Assembly (NCBI GenBank): GCA_029891345.1 | Contig: CM056993.1 | Span: 229,429,265-229,493,264 of the forward strand | Direction: 5' to 3' | From: Dryococelus australis | Taxonomy: Eukaryota > Arthropoda > Insecta > Phasmatodea > Phasmatidae | Length of the DNA stretch: 64,000 nt | Shown here: piece after piece, positions 1 through 12,538 of the stretch | Layout: the number at the start of each line of letters is the position of its first letter | Numbering within the stretch: the first letter of the stretch is position 1 | The notes under the pieces: generated by a model | The model's database searches: none | What the model saw: the letters and a program-made list of their open reading frames with translations, nothing else | What the model was told of the DNA's origin: nothing | Position numbers and translations under genes: made by a program

Positions 1-1077
1 TGTCCAAAAAATTTTTTGGTTATATGGTTATATTCATTAAAGATATTTTTTGCAGAAATTTAAGTTTGGTTACAGCTCTATTCTCAAGAATTTATTGAAT
101 AAATGAAATGAGTTATGTATCTGACAAATGAAATACTGTTTCACATTCCATGATCGTACTTATCATTTATTAACATCTGTCCATTGTAACTTGCAACATC
201 TAAGTCTGTGCCCAATAACATGATTCTCTTACAACTGACTGTCCTTGTTTCAAGTGATAATATTTATACTTTTAAGTACATTTTTAAATAAGGTATAATA
301 ATATGAATAAGCAACTATTATATTAATTCGGCAAAACAACATGTTTTAATACTTAAAAGATGACAACTGCACTTAAATTGTGTATGCCGAGCCATGTACA
401 TTTGAATTTCCCGGGTATTCATCAGTTCATGCCTCTAGGAGTGCTGTTGTAGCATGTTTCGCATGTTGGCAATGTTAAAATACCTGAATTTCCCATATTG
501 TCCTGCTACCATATTTGGTTCAACAATGTATCAAGCCATAGACATGAAACAGAAAAGGATGTGGAGTGGCAGTACTGATACCAAAGCAAAACAGCAGGCA
601 AAATATACAAATAAAATAGTGAGGTAACTGCAGCTACACTACATATCTTAATGTGTCTTATAATAAATAGATGAAGAATGTTCAGCCTTGATGTAAAGTC
701 AAATGGAACTCCATCACACGTGGTGCAGCTCTTGCAAACACCTACATCTTTCAAACCAAATGCATTGTTTTCTTAACTGACTTCCACACAGTAAATATAT
801 TAGATATTGAACAATACCTTATCATGCATTTTTTTTGTTTTGTGATTATGGATGATGTTTCTCCCACTACTTTTAAAAACCAACATCTGCTACAACAATG
901 TTTTATGTTGGCATTGCTTAAAAGTTCCCACTCAAATAAATTGAACACAAAACAAAACATTTTATAGTTTTATATTGTAGAGGAAAAAAGGGAATGTATC
1001 CCAAAAGCAAACAGTTCCATCACATAGCATATTTTTTCATTATGGAAAAAAATTAAAGAATAAATAAAGAAGCTTAC
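1..1077 (-). other. ATR intron sequence, downstream of the last recognised exon
   Basis: AT-rich, with no homology I recognise on either strand and no convincing exon. Short open frames of 60-80 codons lack splice context or domain similarity. Confidence 0.6.
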
Positions 1078-1206
1078 TATATTTTCTGCTGGCAGCAACT
1101 CTGTAGAATCCTTAGACTCTGAGTTGTGTGTCACAAGTTCTTTCAGTGCATTCACTACTTCTGAAGATCGACATTTATACGTTAGTAGTAACTCGCTACA
1201 CAATGC
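1078..1206 (-). CDS. ATR: ATR checkpoint kinase, internal coding exon after the UME core
   Basis: Phase 0-0 exon of 43 codons on the minus strand, acceptor TTTTACAG|GCA, donor ATA|GTAAGC. It begins ALCSELLLTYKC and ends LLPAENI. Human ATR directly after the UME core has GLHNELLLRIGEHYQQVFN at the same place, and the shared ELLL followed by a short helix fits. No residues are missing between this exon and the 14093-14209 exon, so the 12.9-kb intron between them appears to contain no further coding exon. The next exon should start in phase 0; none was recognised between 1 and 1077, so it probably lies beyond the window. Confidence 0.84.
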
Positions 1207-2423
1207 CTGTAAAACAACACACTCAAGTTTTATTTATAATATACATTACATTAGAAACGAAAAAAAATTACAGTGGAAGTAAAATCGAGGATATATACCA
1301 CACACACACACTTCAAATTCTTCACTGCCATAAACATACTATCTACACAACAAGCAGGAACCATATATGAAATCAGACATCACACATGCAAACAAATACC
1401 ACGACTTGTATGAAAAGCAAGTAGGTCTATTAAATTAATAACACTACAGCATACACTGGATAGTCATAATAAGGCTAAATGTTTGTTTGGGAGAGGGGAA
1501 TGACTTACAGTACTTACTGAAGGATAAAATTTGTATAATAAGATACAAGTACAGAAGTATCAATGCCACAAAACAGTGGCATTTACAAATTTTATTAATT
1601 TATCCAGTAAAGTACTTACAATACAGTAGAAACTCTATAAAAAAATATTGGCTACAAAGAGAAATATACAATGTTTTCTTCCTTCATGTGATACAAAGTA
1701 TAACAGTATGTTTCAAACCAGCCAAATAACATTCATTATAAGTTGCACCAGTGCAAAACTTGTACATATAATTTTTTTTTTCTTCCTAAACTGCATGGTT
1801 TTGGAAATTATTAATACTGACATCGTCATCTCAACCAAATCATAAATTTTTATTCTCCCCAAAAATATTTCAACTGGTATGTAATAAAACTCCTTATTTG
1901 TGAACAGGGCTTGTCAATTACAAGATAATGCTAATTGCATTCAAATGTGCACCTTGTGTGGTCCCTTAAGTGATTTTTACAATGATATTGAAGATTAATT
2001 TTGATTCATGAGGTTTCTGTTGGTCCAATCCAACCAATAAAGAGAAACATTTTAGTAACATGTTTCAGGAGGTCACTAGACAAATACAACATGTTGCAAA
2101 GAGGGTAAAATTACTTGGCATACTTGGGAAAGTTAACCAAATAAACCAACTGATTAAAGTTATGTTAATTCAGAAAAAATTAACTGAATACAGTTATAAG
2201 TTAAAATCCTTGCAAATTAACTGATTAAAGTCTGAGTTAAAAATAACTGATTTAATATAAAAGTTAAAGAACCACACAAATGTTTATAGAGTTCAATAGT
2301 GTCTCAAAAATATTTATCATCAATGTTTATGTTGACGCATGACATCTTTGCAATGATTGGTAAAACCGACTTCAGCTCATCAGCGGGTCAGCTTTGCACC
2401 TGATTTCAAAGGAGTTTTATTGT

Positions 2424-3480
2424 TGACAGCGGCACGAGACATTATGAACTTTTACTGTCTACTATAGCAAGAATGGATGTTCTAGCTGAAGACTATTATT
2501 CACCAGCCCATTGAGACTACGCCACACGGCACCGAGTTCTACTGCATGCCACTAGATGGCCGCACCAGTAAAGTATGCTTCGCCACCCTCTCATCACCAA
2601 GCCGGCCGATGACGTCACATCCTCCAAGTAGCTATGCTATCACCTCCTCCCTCTCCAATGACCAGCCCTATCCAAATGACTGAAGGAGAAGGAGCCTGAA
2701 CAGTATAAATAGCGAGTCAGAAGACAGCACGTGACCAGTCTATGTCAGGCCCTCACGGTCCGCATGACCAGTCTTCATTTCTCCACTGCACTCTTTGCCG
2801 GAGACTGACCAGCCTGCTTGTTTTGGCCCTCACAGTCCGCCATCAAGCAAACATAGCTCGCTTTGCTCCTAGCCACTACCTTCCCTTCCTTCACCATACA
2901 CATAGTGCCAAAGGGGATATCTCTCGTTGGTCTCCACTGCGGCTCATCGCCGGAGCTATCCCCCAACTCAACCTGCTTAGTCTCACAGAAGATTTCATGC
3001 CAAACATCGTCCATTCACTTGGACACATCTGTCCCTTTTGGGAAAACATACGTGCAGGGAGTTTCATATTAGTTTAAATTGTTTTCACAGCGCTCGTCTA
3101 CCCCTCCATTGTAAGCTCAGGACCAGGTCACCTCTACCTGGATAATGTAGGTTTGAGGCTTCCCTAAGCTCTTGCCAACAGGAGGTAGTGTGATAACTTT
3201 TGTCCCATAACAAGGAATAAACAAAGCATTATCTGACTCGTGGGTACCCCTTTTCTGTAGACTTTGCACCTTTCCTAGTTTACCTCATGCTGCTGAGGGA
3301 AATGCAGAGATGACCCAGGAAATCTACTCATTCAAGCCAGTAAATTATTAGCTTACACACACGCACTAGCACAGCCAATCTTTCTGCTTACCCCGGTAGG
3401 CAGAACGGTAGAACCCGCACACAGGTACTCTGTCTCTCAAGTTCAGCTTGTCGACTTGGTACTTGCCCTCTCCACCACGT
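2424..3480 (+). mobile_element. LTR of a Gypsy-type element, with TATA box and polyA signal
   Basis: Looks like a retroviral-type LTR. It opens with TGTTGACAGC, has a TATA box (TATAAAT at 2704-2710) and an AATAAA at 3216-3221. It shares blocks with the minus-strand LTR at 34.3-35.1 kb and the LTR at 51.4-52.2 kb: a TTATTCACC block, a CACTAGATGGC/CGCTAGATAGC block, a CCGGTGATGTCA-like block, then the TATA box about 130 bp later. It is followed by primer-binding-site-like sequence (TTTTGGCGCCGG). Boundaries are approximate. Confidence 0.55.
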
Positions 3481-4350
3481 TTTGGCGCCGGAGGGGTCGT
3501 TCCCTGAGTTGGGAAGACTTAGGCTTCTGAACATTGACCCACATGCTGGGGCTATTTACTACCAGGCCTGTGTCTCAGTACTCACCGCGTTTTGGCGCCG
3601 AGAACTGCAAAATGGTGTCAGTTGCGTCAGCAGACGTTCTATGTAGCCTTACACAAGTAGAGATACACATAACCTGCGAACCCTCATGGATGTGGGAGTG
3701 TGTTATGTTTGCAAATGCCTTTCTCCCATCGAAAAGATCTCCGCAAGAAAGTTAAATTGGTGCTAACTGCCTCTAGGTGCTTGCTGGAGCTTACCCCCTC
3801 CCTCATCACTGCACTCAGCCAGCTCTCGCCAAGGACCAAGCCTAGGCACTGCACCAGTTACTGATTCCTGTCACATCAGAGATCCCAAGGAACCTCTTCG
3901 AGGCACCCAGACGTCGAAATAGGGAGATTTACCCTTGCATCGCCAAGTATCTTGGACAGCCAGATCCGCCTCCTGTCATTCCTTCCGCAAGCTTCAGAGT
4001 CAAACCAGCAGTGCTGCTCCTGACAGCACACACAAACATCAAATGCCAGATCATTCAGCCACCCGTAGTACACGCACACCAGTCAGAGTCGACCCAAGCC
4101 AAACCTCCAACAAAGGTTACACGTCGCTCAAGTGTCCTTATAAGAGTCCAGCCCTTGCAGCATAAAATCTCATTGCCCGAACCCGATTTTGTGCCATACC
4201 CCAAAGCTACCATACCCATTCTCTACACTGGACGTGCACCAATACAACGTAGAGATTAAATGAGAAACCCGTAAAAACCCGCCAGAGGGTGCAACCGACC
4301 TAGAGCCCCATAAAACCAACTTTTCTCTGACGTAGTGAACATCCAGTCTG
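3477..4350 (+). mobile_element. Leader or 5' internal region of the same LTR element, truncated
   Basis: Directly follows the LTR. It begins with GTTTTGGCGCCGG, and an almost identical GTTTTGGCGCCGAG occurs again near 3591. The first bases resemble the TGGCGCC start of lysine-tRNA primer-binding sites. GC content is higher than in the surrounding intron up to about 4350, where AT-rich intron resumes. No gag or pol similarity is recognisable, so only a leader fragment remains. Confidence 0.4.
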
Positions 4351-5058
4351 CCACGGCGTCACTCGTCAACGTATATTATGGTTTACAACTCAACAATCGT
4401 AAAATTTGTTGCATATTTTTTTAACATTTATCAAGATATTAACGGTATTTGCATATCTTTAGTTGTCATCTTCGGTCTCCAGGCATTTGCAAAGTTAACA
4501 TTTGGTACTGTCAATCATTAACGACACATTTTAATGATTAAAAGTTAAATGTTAATTATTTTAAAATTAAATAATAGTAACTATAAAATTACTTTCTTTT
4601 TTAGTAATTATTTTTAATTGTTAATTTTTTAAATTGTTAATTCCAAGTATGGTAATGGATGAAATCAAAAGGCAATTAATTACATACCAACAGATTAAAT
4701 AAAATTGTTGTAGTCATTGAAACTTAATTCTTTCTCAATTAGTAGTAAAGATTTAATCAATAAATATAGGATTCTTTTAACTTAAAAAATGTATTTTTAT
4801 GTTATTACAACAAAATTACATTCTTTAAGTAAGCTTAACACAGTGGTGGCTTATACTAAATAAAAAAAATTAAAGACTCAAAATGTAGATACAAAATTAT
4901 GGGCAGGCCAGTAACCAAGAAAATTGCCATATATTGTGCAAAACTTTTCTGATTTAATGCTTAACACTTTTTTTTTTACTCTCACGACTGATAATTGATT
5001 GTCATAACATTTCTAGTGCTCATGTTTACAATCACAGCTCTGCGCGCATGTGCGTGTG

Positions 5059-5113
5059 CACACACACACACACACACACACATGTGCACACACATGCACA
5101 CACATGCACACAC
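5059..5113. repeat. (CA)n microsatellite with ATG interruptions
   Basis: Pure CA run followed by CACATG units. A second, weaker CA-rich stretch occurs near 6317-6345. Confidence 0.95.
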
Positions 5114-5166
5114 TAGGTAATGCTCATAACTAATTCATAAGATTGTTATAGTGTGTATAGCATAAA

Positions 5167-5404
5167 TGAGTGAGTGAGTTAAAAGATTTGGATGGCTCTT
5201 AACAGAACAGCGAAGTTTTGAGAGCCAAAGTGGGTGATTGAGGTGAGAATGGAGGAGTGCCGGAATGAAAAAGTGGAGACACAGGAGATGCCCAAGAAAA
5301 CACACTGATCAGCATGATTCCCACGTGTGAAAATTTGGCAGTGGCCCAGCCGGGGATTGTATCCGGTTCGCCTTGGTGGGAAGCGAGCAGGCCATCATGG
5401 CCCC
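5167..5404 (-). mobile_element. tRNA-like SINE, full-length copy
   Basis: About 238 bp, matching the copies at 12322-12538 (full) and 30515-30588 (3' part). Read on the minus strand it has a head starting GGGGCCAT, a B-box-like ACAATCC region, a central block around CAAATTTTCACACGTGGGAA, and a tail ending CATCCAAATCTTTTAAC followed by a short CTCA-rich run. Imperfect flanking duplications (TGTGTATAGCATAAA at 5152 and TGTGTAGCACAAAGA at 5405) fit LINE-mediated insertion. It has no coding capacity. Confidence 0.75.
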
Positions 5405-5419
5405 TGTGTAGCACAAAGA

Positions 5420-7100
5420 AAAAATAAAACATACCAGACAATGCAATAAATAGGATTTACATTTTAAGTCAAAATAATTTTATGACTACTGTTATTTTGG
5501 GAGATAGCCCCTGAAGTTGTTACTACACCCTCTAAGAGTGAACGTTATGGTCGCTATTCATCCTGTCGGGGAATACCAAAATTGGGATGTCTATTTCAAT
5601 GATTGCATCCCAGCACTGAAGTTCTGCAGGAGAGGAGGTAGTGTCCAAGTACAGGTGGTATTAGAGTTCAATCCTGGGTAATCTGAAGCTAGCTCCTGTG
5701 CTCTGAAATCCTTGCCAAGACCTACAACGGGAGGGAAACTGGCTTGTGCTCGGGCATGGTAAAAGCATCACATAGCTTTAGCCCGCTCCCATTGTTCTAT
5801 GAGGTAGTCGTGGCTCCACGGGGCTGGTCAGCTGGGCTCATGTTGACCCTTCTCCTGCTGTTGCTGTGTTCAGGAACTACAGTGGTCATGTTAAACCAAT
5901 GAACATATCGCGCGCTGCAGGGTGGTAGCTGATGGTTATGGAGAAAAGGGAAATGATAACTTGGTACTGTAGTTCAGTAAGACTAGCATTTATTCAAGTG
6001 CAGTCCCTGTCTGCATACCTCACAGTACACTTTCCCATACTGCCGTAACCTAGGGTATGCCTACTGTTAACAATTACCACGGGTGATACCATATGCTGCG
6101 TATCCTCCTACTTGCAGGAACACTGGACAAGCATAAGTTCACACTGGAATACCATATACCATACTGCAAAAGACTGACTACAGACATCGGCCTCTTGCAC
6201 TCGCCAGCTCATACAGCCGGTCTGCACAAATATTCTTAAGGTGGAAGTGGAATCAAACCCCTGCCAATCTGTGATCATAATCATAGCTACTGTCCAGCTA
6301 TTTCCTTTGCATGCTCAAACACATACACGCACACACACAAACACACGTGTCGGGTCGCTCGGACTTGGTCATAGTAGTTCTTTATCACCAAACCTTCATT
6401 GATGCACAACTCTATAACATGGTGATTTACCAGATTCCGGCTGGTTCATCGAAAATTCCTCAGTGCTAGGGCGAGTGTAAGGCAGGGGGATTATTGACCA
6501 CTTATATACTCATGTCGGCTATGCTCATCACACAACATGTTTCAAAGGCCCATTCTACTGGCTACCAGTGATACTGTACTATTAGTAATAGGCTTGGGAG
6601 GTACAAATGGCTTCATTATACCATCACCGTAATGAAAATAGAATTTTATGTACGTAAAGATGCTAGTTTTAGTCTCTCTCCTCTACAAAAATTTGAATCC
6701 CCTGTATTAGTTCTTGATTGCGGCATTAAGTAAAGCTAGCCTGAAGATGTTAGTTTGGAGTCGTGTGGTATTCTGCTTCCCACTGATCAAATATTCCCTC
6801 CCTCCCCATTTTTACCCCTCGAACTATGTATTATTGTCTGTCAATAACAGTCAGGAGTAGCTTAATTGAAGAGATATATCTGACTCCAGAAAGTCTACAG
6901 TGTGTTTACTCTCCACTTTCCTCAGGGTGCAAGCTTCTATACACCAGGTGAATTGATCAGTTACAAGTATATAACTTCCCTTCTTGGTCAGTGGATACAA
7001 ACCCATCAGGTCAATAGATATTTATTTTCCATGGGGTACTCGGTTTCCTCACTTATGGAATGGAAGGGCAGTGCGGAAAATTTTGGTGGTTTGGCAAATA
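5420..7100. other. Intronic sequence of higher GC, probably decayed retroelement
   Basis: Adjoins the downstream end of the minus-strand Gypsy pol relic (integrase at 7.1-7.4 kb), where that element's 3' part and LTR would be expected. I found no repeat partner in the window and no recognisable coding, so the origin is inferred from position only. Confidence 0.3.
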
Positions 7101-7150
7101 TGACATTGTTCTAGGTGATGTTTTACCCATTTGTGCATTCCTCGGCACTC

Positions 7151-8115
7151 CTACTGCTCTGTAATATACTGGCTGGTTTTCTTCAGCCTTGGACGCCCCA
7201 CGAGCGAGTGATGATATGCTGCAATTACACGCTGCATCAAACTGGCAGGTACCCATATCATGGCTTTTTTTTCCTCGCACTGATTTGCTGACGTGACATC
7301 TCTATAATATAGCCAATATTCACGGTGGTAGCTTATGAGTAATCTGTCAGCACGGAGATCTTCTGCCTGCACTTCCCTAATTTCTGTCCACTGAGGCAAG
7401 GCTGATGGGGACACTGGTTCACAGTGAATGGCATTCCTCTGCCATCCAGATTCAGTGCTCTCCTCCTATTCTGGCTGCAGTATCCAGTCCAATTTAAAGG
7501 CCTATTGATATGGTCTTACAGTTTCTGACAATTACAAAAGCACATTGGGTAGCTGATTCTCTGTGCCTCTACAGTACTGAATTGTGAAGAATTCTTTAAA
7601 CTAAAGTGCTCACCAAGTCAGCTTGACTCTCTCCTATGTCATTAGCTGCAGCGATACCAGAGCTTGGGTATTTTCTTACTGCCCAAACCAAAGCCACAAA
7701 TTCTTGTTCATTTATATGATACCTTCTCTTGGTCTCAAGTAAAATTCTGCACTGACAGTGCTGGGAATGCCATTAATTGGGTCTTCCAGCCCACTCCACT
7801 CACATTTGGCTTGCTATATTAAATACAAATTAGGGTTTGGGCAGCCCAATAACTGCATTTCAATTAATTGTTCTTTCATGCAGTCAAATGCCTCCTTGTG
7901 TTTGGCTGTTAAATGGAAATGCTTCAACAGCTCATTAAAGGGTATCAAGCATTCTGCTAACCTGGGTGGTTAACCTCGCAGTCAATTGCAAGTCCAAAGA
8001 AATTACCTTGGTTGTTTCTATTGTGGCAGGAAGCCTCCTGGATGGCCCTAACTACTTCTGGGATGGCTTTGTCACCCTTGGCAATGACAATGTGTCCTAA
8101 ATATTCCATTCTATA
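7151..8115 (-). pseudogene. Gypsy-type pol relic: integrase zinc-binding part and RT connection region
   Basis: On the minus strand, 7151-7414 contains an integrase H2C2-type segment (MIWVPASLMQRVIAAYHH, then HSLVGRPRLKKT). Upstream on that strand, 7860-8115 holds the RT C-terminal landmark RMEYLGHIV followed by a decayed connection region with stops and frameshifts. The order fits one minus-strand pol reading from 10.1 kb down to 7.1 kb. It would have encoded enzymes for reverse transcription and integration; it cannot now. Confidence 0.7.
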
Positions 8116-9124
8116 TAGTGGATTCTCAATTATTCGATTTTCAGTGGGCCAACCAAGAAAAAACTAAGCACACTGGAAAACAATGGATGTGGACATGGAT
8201 TTTAGACCTGAGAAATAACATACATTACCTCAAAATGTATTTTTGTTACAAAACAACAGCCTAAAGATGTCATTAAAACAACTTATTCAAGTCAATTTAT
8301 GATTAAATATTTACTTTAAATAAGAAACTTCAATTCTGGAAATTGAGCGAAATTTAACTTTTACTTATATTAATATTTTCTTTTAGTGTTACTTCGTCGG
8401 CTGATCCATGCTCAATCCCTCCATTAAAATTAATACAACTGATTTATTTCGGACAATTTTTGCAAATCACTACTCGCCAAGTCTCTTTCAAACCTTTACA
8501 ATTCTAACCAAACACAAAGCCAATACCGCAATGGCTCTAACCTCTTTCCTAAATCAGTTTACATTAGCAAGATTGTTGAATTCAGTGTCAGAGATTGTGT
8601 GATTCGTTCTGATAGTCACCAACCTATGAGGGCAGTAAACACATAAGAAGAATAAGAATACCAAATGGTTTCTCATTGTTGCCAACCTACGAATACAGTA
8701 AAGACGTAAGAAGAAGTAGAATGGTAGTCTATAGAACATGGAAAACTGTTGCGGAATGTAAACAATACTATTGATAGAACCAGTTGTCGATTATCAGCGT
8801 TGTTTTGCATTCACATAACATTCAAAAACAAATTATGCGTGCAATCTTTGGTGGATCTACCAATGAGAAATATGGTAAAACATTAATAACGGGAACAAAT
8901 CATCAGAAATCAACTCTATTTCATACCTAAACTATTGTTTGGAATATATTTGGCTTTTGGGCAAAATATCTACTCAATGGTTACAGTAACTTTATATTTC
9001 AAGAGTCATAGAAAGTGAGTTTTTTTTAACATAAATTATATAGAATAGTTTTCGGGACAGTCCAAAAAAAATTCATGTTACGGGAAAATGTAATAAACAT
9101 GACGGCAGCAACGAGGTTTCACTG
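8116..9124. mobile_element. Non-autonomous pogo/Tigger-like MITE inside Gypsy RT
   Basis: A 1009-bp insertion flanked by TA dinucleotides (8114-8115 and 9125-9126). The ends are TAGTGGATTCTC and, on the other strand, CAGTGAAACCTCGTTGC; the latter resembles the CAGTGGAACCTCG terminus typical of Tigger elements. The flanking Gypsy RT resumes in the same reading frame on both sides, which fixes the boundaries. Internally there is no transposase. The inverted repeats are only weakly similar to each other, so the superfamily is tentative, but the insertion itself is well supported. Confidence 0.68.
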
Positions 9125-9125
9125 T

Positions 9126-9560
9126 ACTGTCTGAAATGACATTTTTCTAGCCAACTGGTTAGCTCATGAATCGCAAGTTGCCCCAACACCAGGTTCGGGT
9201 CTCATTTGTGCTCTTCCCAGGAATCGGAATATACAATGACATCCAGGTGGGCAAAACAGAATCACCCTGCGTAGTCTACAAGTACTCCCAATGACACGAG
9301 TTTCTGGAAGGTGGCTGGGATGTTCTTGAGCCCAAAAGGCATAATTCTGAACTGCAGGGATTTACTATCTGTGTTTCGTAAAGGTAGTGAACCTACACAA
9401 TGATGGGGTCATCTGTATCTGCCAGTAAGTTTTTAGCTTCCAAGTGTTGTCGCTTCATGAGCACCACTTGCTCTTCATCACCTTAATTTTTTTCACGTAC
9501 AGGTCAGTGCAGTTTCACCCACAATAGTTCATCTGTTTTTCATAAGCATCTTGTGCTGAC
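9126..9560 (-). pseudogene. Gypsy-type reverse transcriptase relic
   Basis: Minus-strand reading gives the RT core signature FRIMPFGLKNIPATFQ, then a degenerate active site where YLDD has become HLDV (followed by IVYS), then SDSWEEH and the LEKCHF landmark immediately before the MITE. Several stops and frameshifts are present. At the catalytic motif only the first aspartate remains. This is continuous with the part at 7151-8115 once the MITE is discounted. Confidence 0.75.
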
Positions 9561-9727
9561 AAGTCCAGGTTTGCCGCAAGAGCTCCCACTTAGGAAAGAT
9601 CTCTGCATATCAAGTCAAAATTTCTTGAAGTTCTTCAGCCTGTTCTCTACGAAGCTCAAGTTGCACCACTTCCTAACTGAATTCTAGTGTCCCCTTTTAC
9701 TTCCAGCCCGAATAGTTATAACTGCAT

Positions 9728-10087
9728 TTAAAGTTGACCTAGTATGATGCCCTCAATTAAGTCATCTACTAACAGGAACTCTGCTATCTCAGTTTTTCCA
9801 TTGCTTAAGGTCACCAGAAAAAGCAGGGTGGTGCTGACCCTTGCCAATTCTACTTCACACATGTTACTCCTCCCCTGTGACAAGTGCAGACTTAATAAAT
9901 TCACAGAAGCCATGGAATTATGCAGAGCTTGTGTATCCTGTCCATGAACTATCACTTGCATGGCTTCATATTGTTTCCCAGCTGTTTGAATACTCAAAGA
10001 GTCTTCAGGACCGTTTCTGTTTCTGGGGCTCCTTGTCGGCTTTGTTTCCCAGCACCACAAGTCGCTTGATGGGTCCAGGCTTTTCAT
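9728..10087 (-). pseudogene. Gypsy-type aspartic protease region relic
   Basis: The 119-codon minus-strand frame carries SVNLLSLHL where the protease active-site loop should be, then PVTLSNG-like VTLSNGKTEIAEFLLVDDL and IILGQ, typical of the C-terminal half of Gypsy retropepsins. The DTG triad is missing (the frame reads HNSMAS there). It lies just upstream, on the same strand, of the RT relic. Sequence 10090-10430 continues on that strand and is probably decayed gag, but I cannot assign domains. Confidence 0.6.
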
Positions 10088-11499
10088 TTCTCACCTGCTT
10101 GGCCAGGACCATGCAGGGTGGGTCACGTGGAAGACGGGGTATTTCCTTTTGCAGAAGGGTGTCATTCTGCTTGCCATTCACGCACTCCGTCTTCCAGAGC
10201 CGTATCTACCCATATGTCCAACGTTCTTCTCCATTACCTCCCTAACTTGTGACCTTGGCATTGCCCTTAGTGGTACTTTTCATGCTTTGTTTGCATCTGG
10301 GCCTTCGCCTGACTGATCCACTTTCTGGTCCCTTCAATGCATCATGCCTACCAGATCAATTCCTCGCATGTTGGGGTAAACAGTTATTTGAATTATACTT
10401 CCTCAAAAAGATAATCCAAGGCTTGATGTAAACAGACTCATTAGTTGGAACAGTCCCATTTAAAGCCGTACGTTCAGATTTATAGGGTTGTGCGAATGCA
10501 ACTTTTTCTCACGGATTGAAAACAAAAACTATGTTATGAACTTTCATGAAACTGAAACAAAAATAACAAATAATTTCATAAGAGCTCAGTCTTAATGAGA
10601 GATTTATGAATTTTCATAGCAATTTAGCAAGTCATTCATTAAAACAAATTTGTTGCAATAACAAACCAAAAAAAGTAGGATATGGAGTGTTTACCATAAG
10701 GGTTATTACCTAAATTTAAATTTCCATTTTATGTAGTTATTTTAGTTATAAAATAATGAAACCAAAATGATTTACAGATAAATATTTCCTTTGCTAGTGC
10801 ACTATATGAAAATTCATTAAATACCTGAATATTCATTGAAATCAAGGATTTTTGTTTCAATACAACTTTCGGCAACTGAATTTCTTAAACAAAAAAATTA
10901 AAGTTGGGAGGTAATTAGGTTTATTAAGTAATCATGTCATAAAAGTTTTGTTTCTTTGAAATAACTTCATATTTATATTATTTTAATTTCTTCTACATTA
11001 AACTCTAAACTCACTATGTATTTAATTTAATTGATTAGATGCTATTTTGCTACATGATTTCAATGCTAAATTCCACAACCTCTTAATTACAATCAAATGA
11101 TTAATTTAATTTTGTAGCAAATACTTGTTTGATTACATCTCTCAAAATTACATTTGGTTCAGTATCCCTTCCCCTTTTCTTGATTCAAGGCAGATGCAAC
11201 TCCCTTTCACTGGAATTAATAAAATTAATTCCAAGAGGAGGAGAGGCTGAATTCCCTCCTGGAATAAGATAATTCAAGGTTCCCCTTGTGAAGGAGTGTT
11301 ATTAGAAATAGGTTTGCCTGGCTGGGTTGTAGATCCTCCCACATTTGAAGCTTGGAGTTTGTGCCCTTTAGTCTATGTGACCTTGATAGGAGGAGGGGAT
11401 CCACACCCTAGAACGAGTTATAACTAAACAGATCTCCCATCCCGGGAGTTTGGTTATGCTCACTGTAAAGGTTATCAAGAAATTTTTTGACACCAGCTG

Positions 11500-11862
11500 T
11501 CACAAGAGTAAGGGAGGGGGAGGGGGGGAGCAAATCTTTGTGGAATCAGTGGGCTTCGACCAGCGGCATCCTCTATAGGGAGCCGGTCTGGAGGGAATAT
11601 GTGTGGGCATGAAGTTGGCTGAGGGGGTCACTATTTTATGTTGGCTAGCCGCCTGAGGGGGAATACGGAGAGTAATAATTTTACTTCCTACGGTATGCCC
11701 TTGGCATGTAGGACTCAGAGGCCCTAAGTTCTGGGTTGGCGGAAGGGGGTGTAACAATTCCGCAATTGGTGGGTCTGGCTTATAATTATCTAGATAATCG
11801 TATGATGGGGCCAGTCTGATTCTAGTATTGTGTCCCCCCTTGCAGTATTGATTCACTTTCAA
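11500..11862 (-). pseudogene. Proline-rich reading frame shared by both copies of the hairpin repeat
   Basis: This 120-codon frame and the 122-codon frame at 60624-60992 align over about 100 residues. Common blocks are LLHPLPPTQNLG/LLQPLPPTQNLG, KIITLRIPPQ/KIITIHIPRQ and FMPTHIPSRPAPYRGC/FVPTHIPTRPAPYRGC. The copy-2 frame also has DTILGLDWPY, which recalls the ILGLDW motif at the end of Gypsy proteases. No known domain is otherwise visible. It could be the remains of a retroelement polyprotein, or a small protein specific to this repeat. Confidence 0.4.
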
Positions 11863-12321
11863 AAGGTGTGGAATTGCCTAAATTAATTCCCAGCCCAAAT
11901 AATGGTTCAGAGTCTATAGCTGTGTTGGCACTATAATGAGTAATTTTACTAGTTAATGTACTATTTGCTCACAGGACATCCCTCTGAAGGACTGGGCATC
12001 ATGGGGTATTCCTGGAATAGTCTGGCCTTGTTCAGGCTGGAGCTATCCAGAAAACTCAGATCCGTTCTTCCCTCTCAGGATAAAATAACTGGAGATGCTT
12101 GTTTACATCAAATTATGAATTACACTCAAAAATGGTCCTTTAAAACTGGTGAGTCCCAAAACTCCAGGCAACAGCTGGTATTTCCTGCATCCGGCCTTCT
12201 TCAGGCTGGGATCGAGATGGTTGCTCGGATAACAGCTTGGTGGTTTTGAATGTTCGGCTCCCTGGTAGGTCAGGCAGTCAACAATAATCCTTAGAACCCT
12301 TGGCCTTGTCCAGGCTGAAGG

Positions 12322-12538
12322 AGGTTAAGAGATTTTGGCGGCTCTTAACAGCGAGGTCTTGAGAGCCGATGAGGGTGATTGAAGTGAATATGAAGCAGCG
12401 CCGGAATGAAGGGGCGGAAGAAACCGGAGATTCCTGAGAAGACATGCCGACCAACGGCATCATCCGGCACGATTCCCACTTGAAAAAATTGGTGACCCGA
12501 CCACGGATTGAAGCCAGTTCGCCAGCCACCATGGCCCC
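12322..12538 (-). mobile_element. tRNA-like SINE with a perfect 12-bp target duplication
   Basis: 217 bp on the minus strand, flanked by the identical 12-mer CCAGGCTGAAGG (12310-12321 and 12539-12550). Copy 2 of the host repeat has an uninterrupted version of this site near 61371-61390, so the empty site is visible. The head GGGGCCATGGTGGC and the box GGCTTCAATCC resemble a Pol III B box; the tail ends CCAAAATCTCTTAAC. It belongs to the same family as 5167-5404 and 30515-30588. The duplication length is typical of LINE-driven target-primed insertion. Confidence 0.88.

Noticed and set aside
420..490. Possible further ATR exon on the minus strand after a TTCAG
   Set aside because: The frame after the acceptor hits a stop within three codons and does not resemble ATR.
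5059..5113. Possible CRISPR-like repeat
   Set aside because: Simple CA microsatellite in a eukaryotic intron; no spacers.
9148..9210. tRNA-like A box (TAGCCAACTGG) and B box (GGTTCGGGTC)
   Set aside because: The same bases read on the minus strand as Gypsy RT (SDSWEEH to LEKCHF), continuous with flanking RT, so the boxes are chance.
9841..10245. 134-codon plus-strand frame
   Set aside because: Antisense of the Gypsy protease region on the minus strand.
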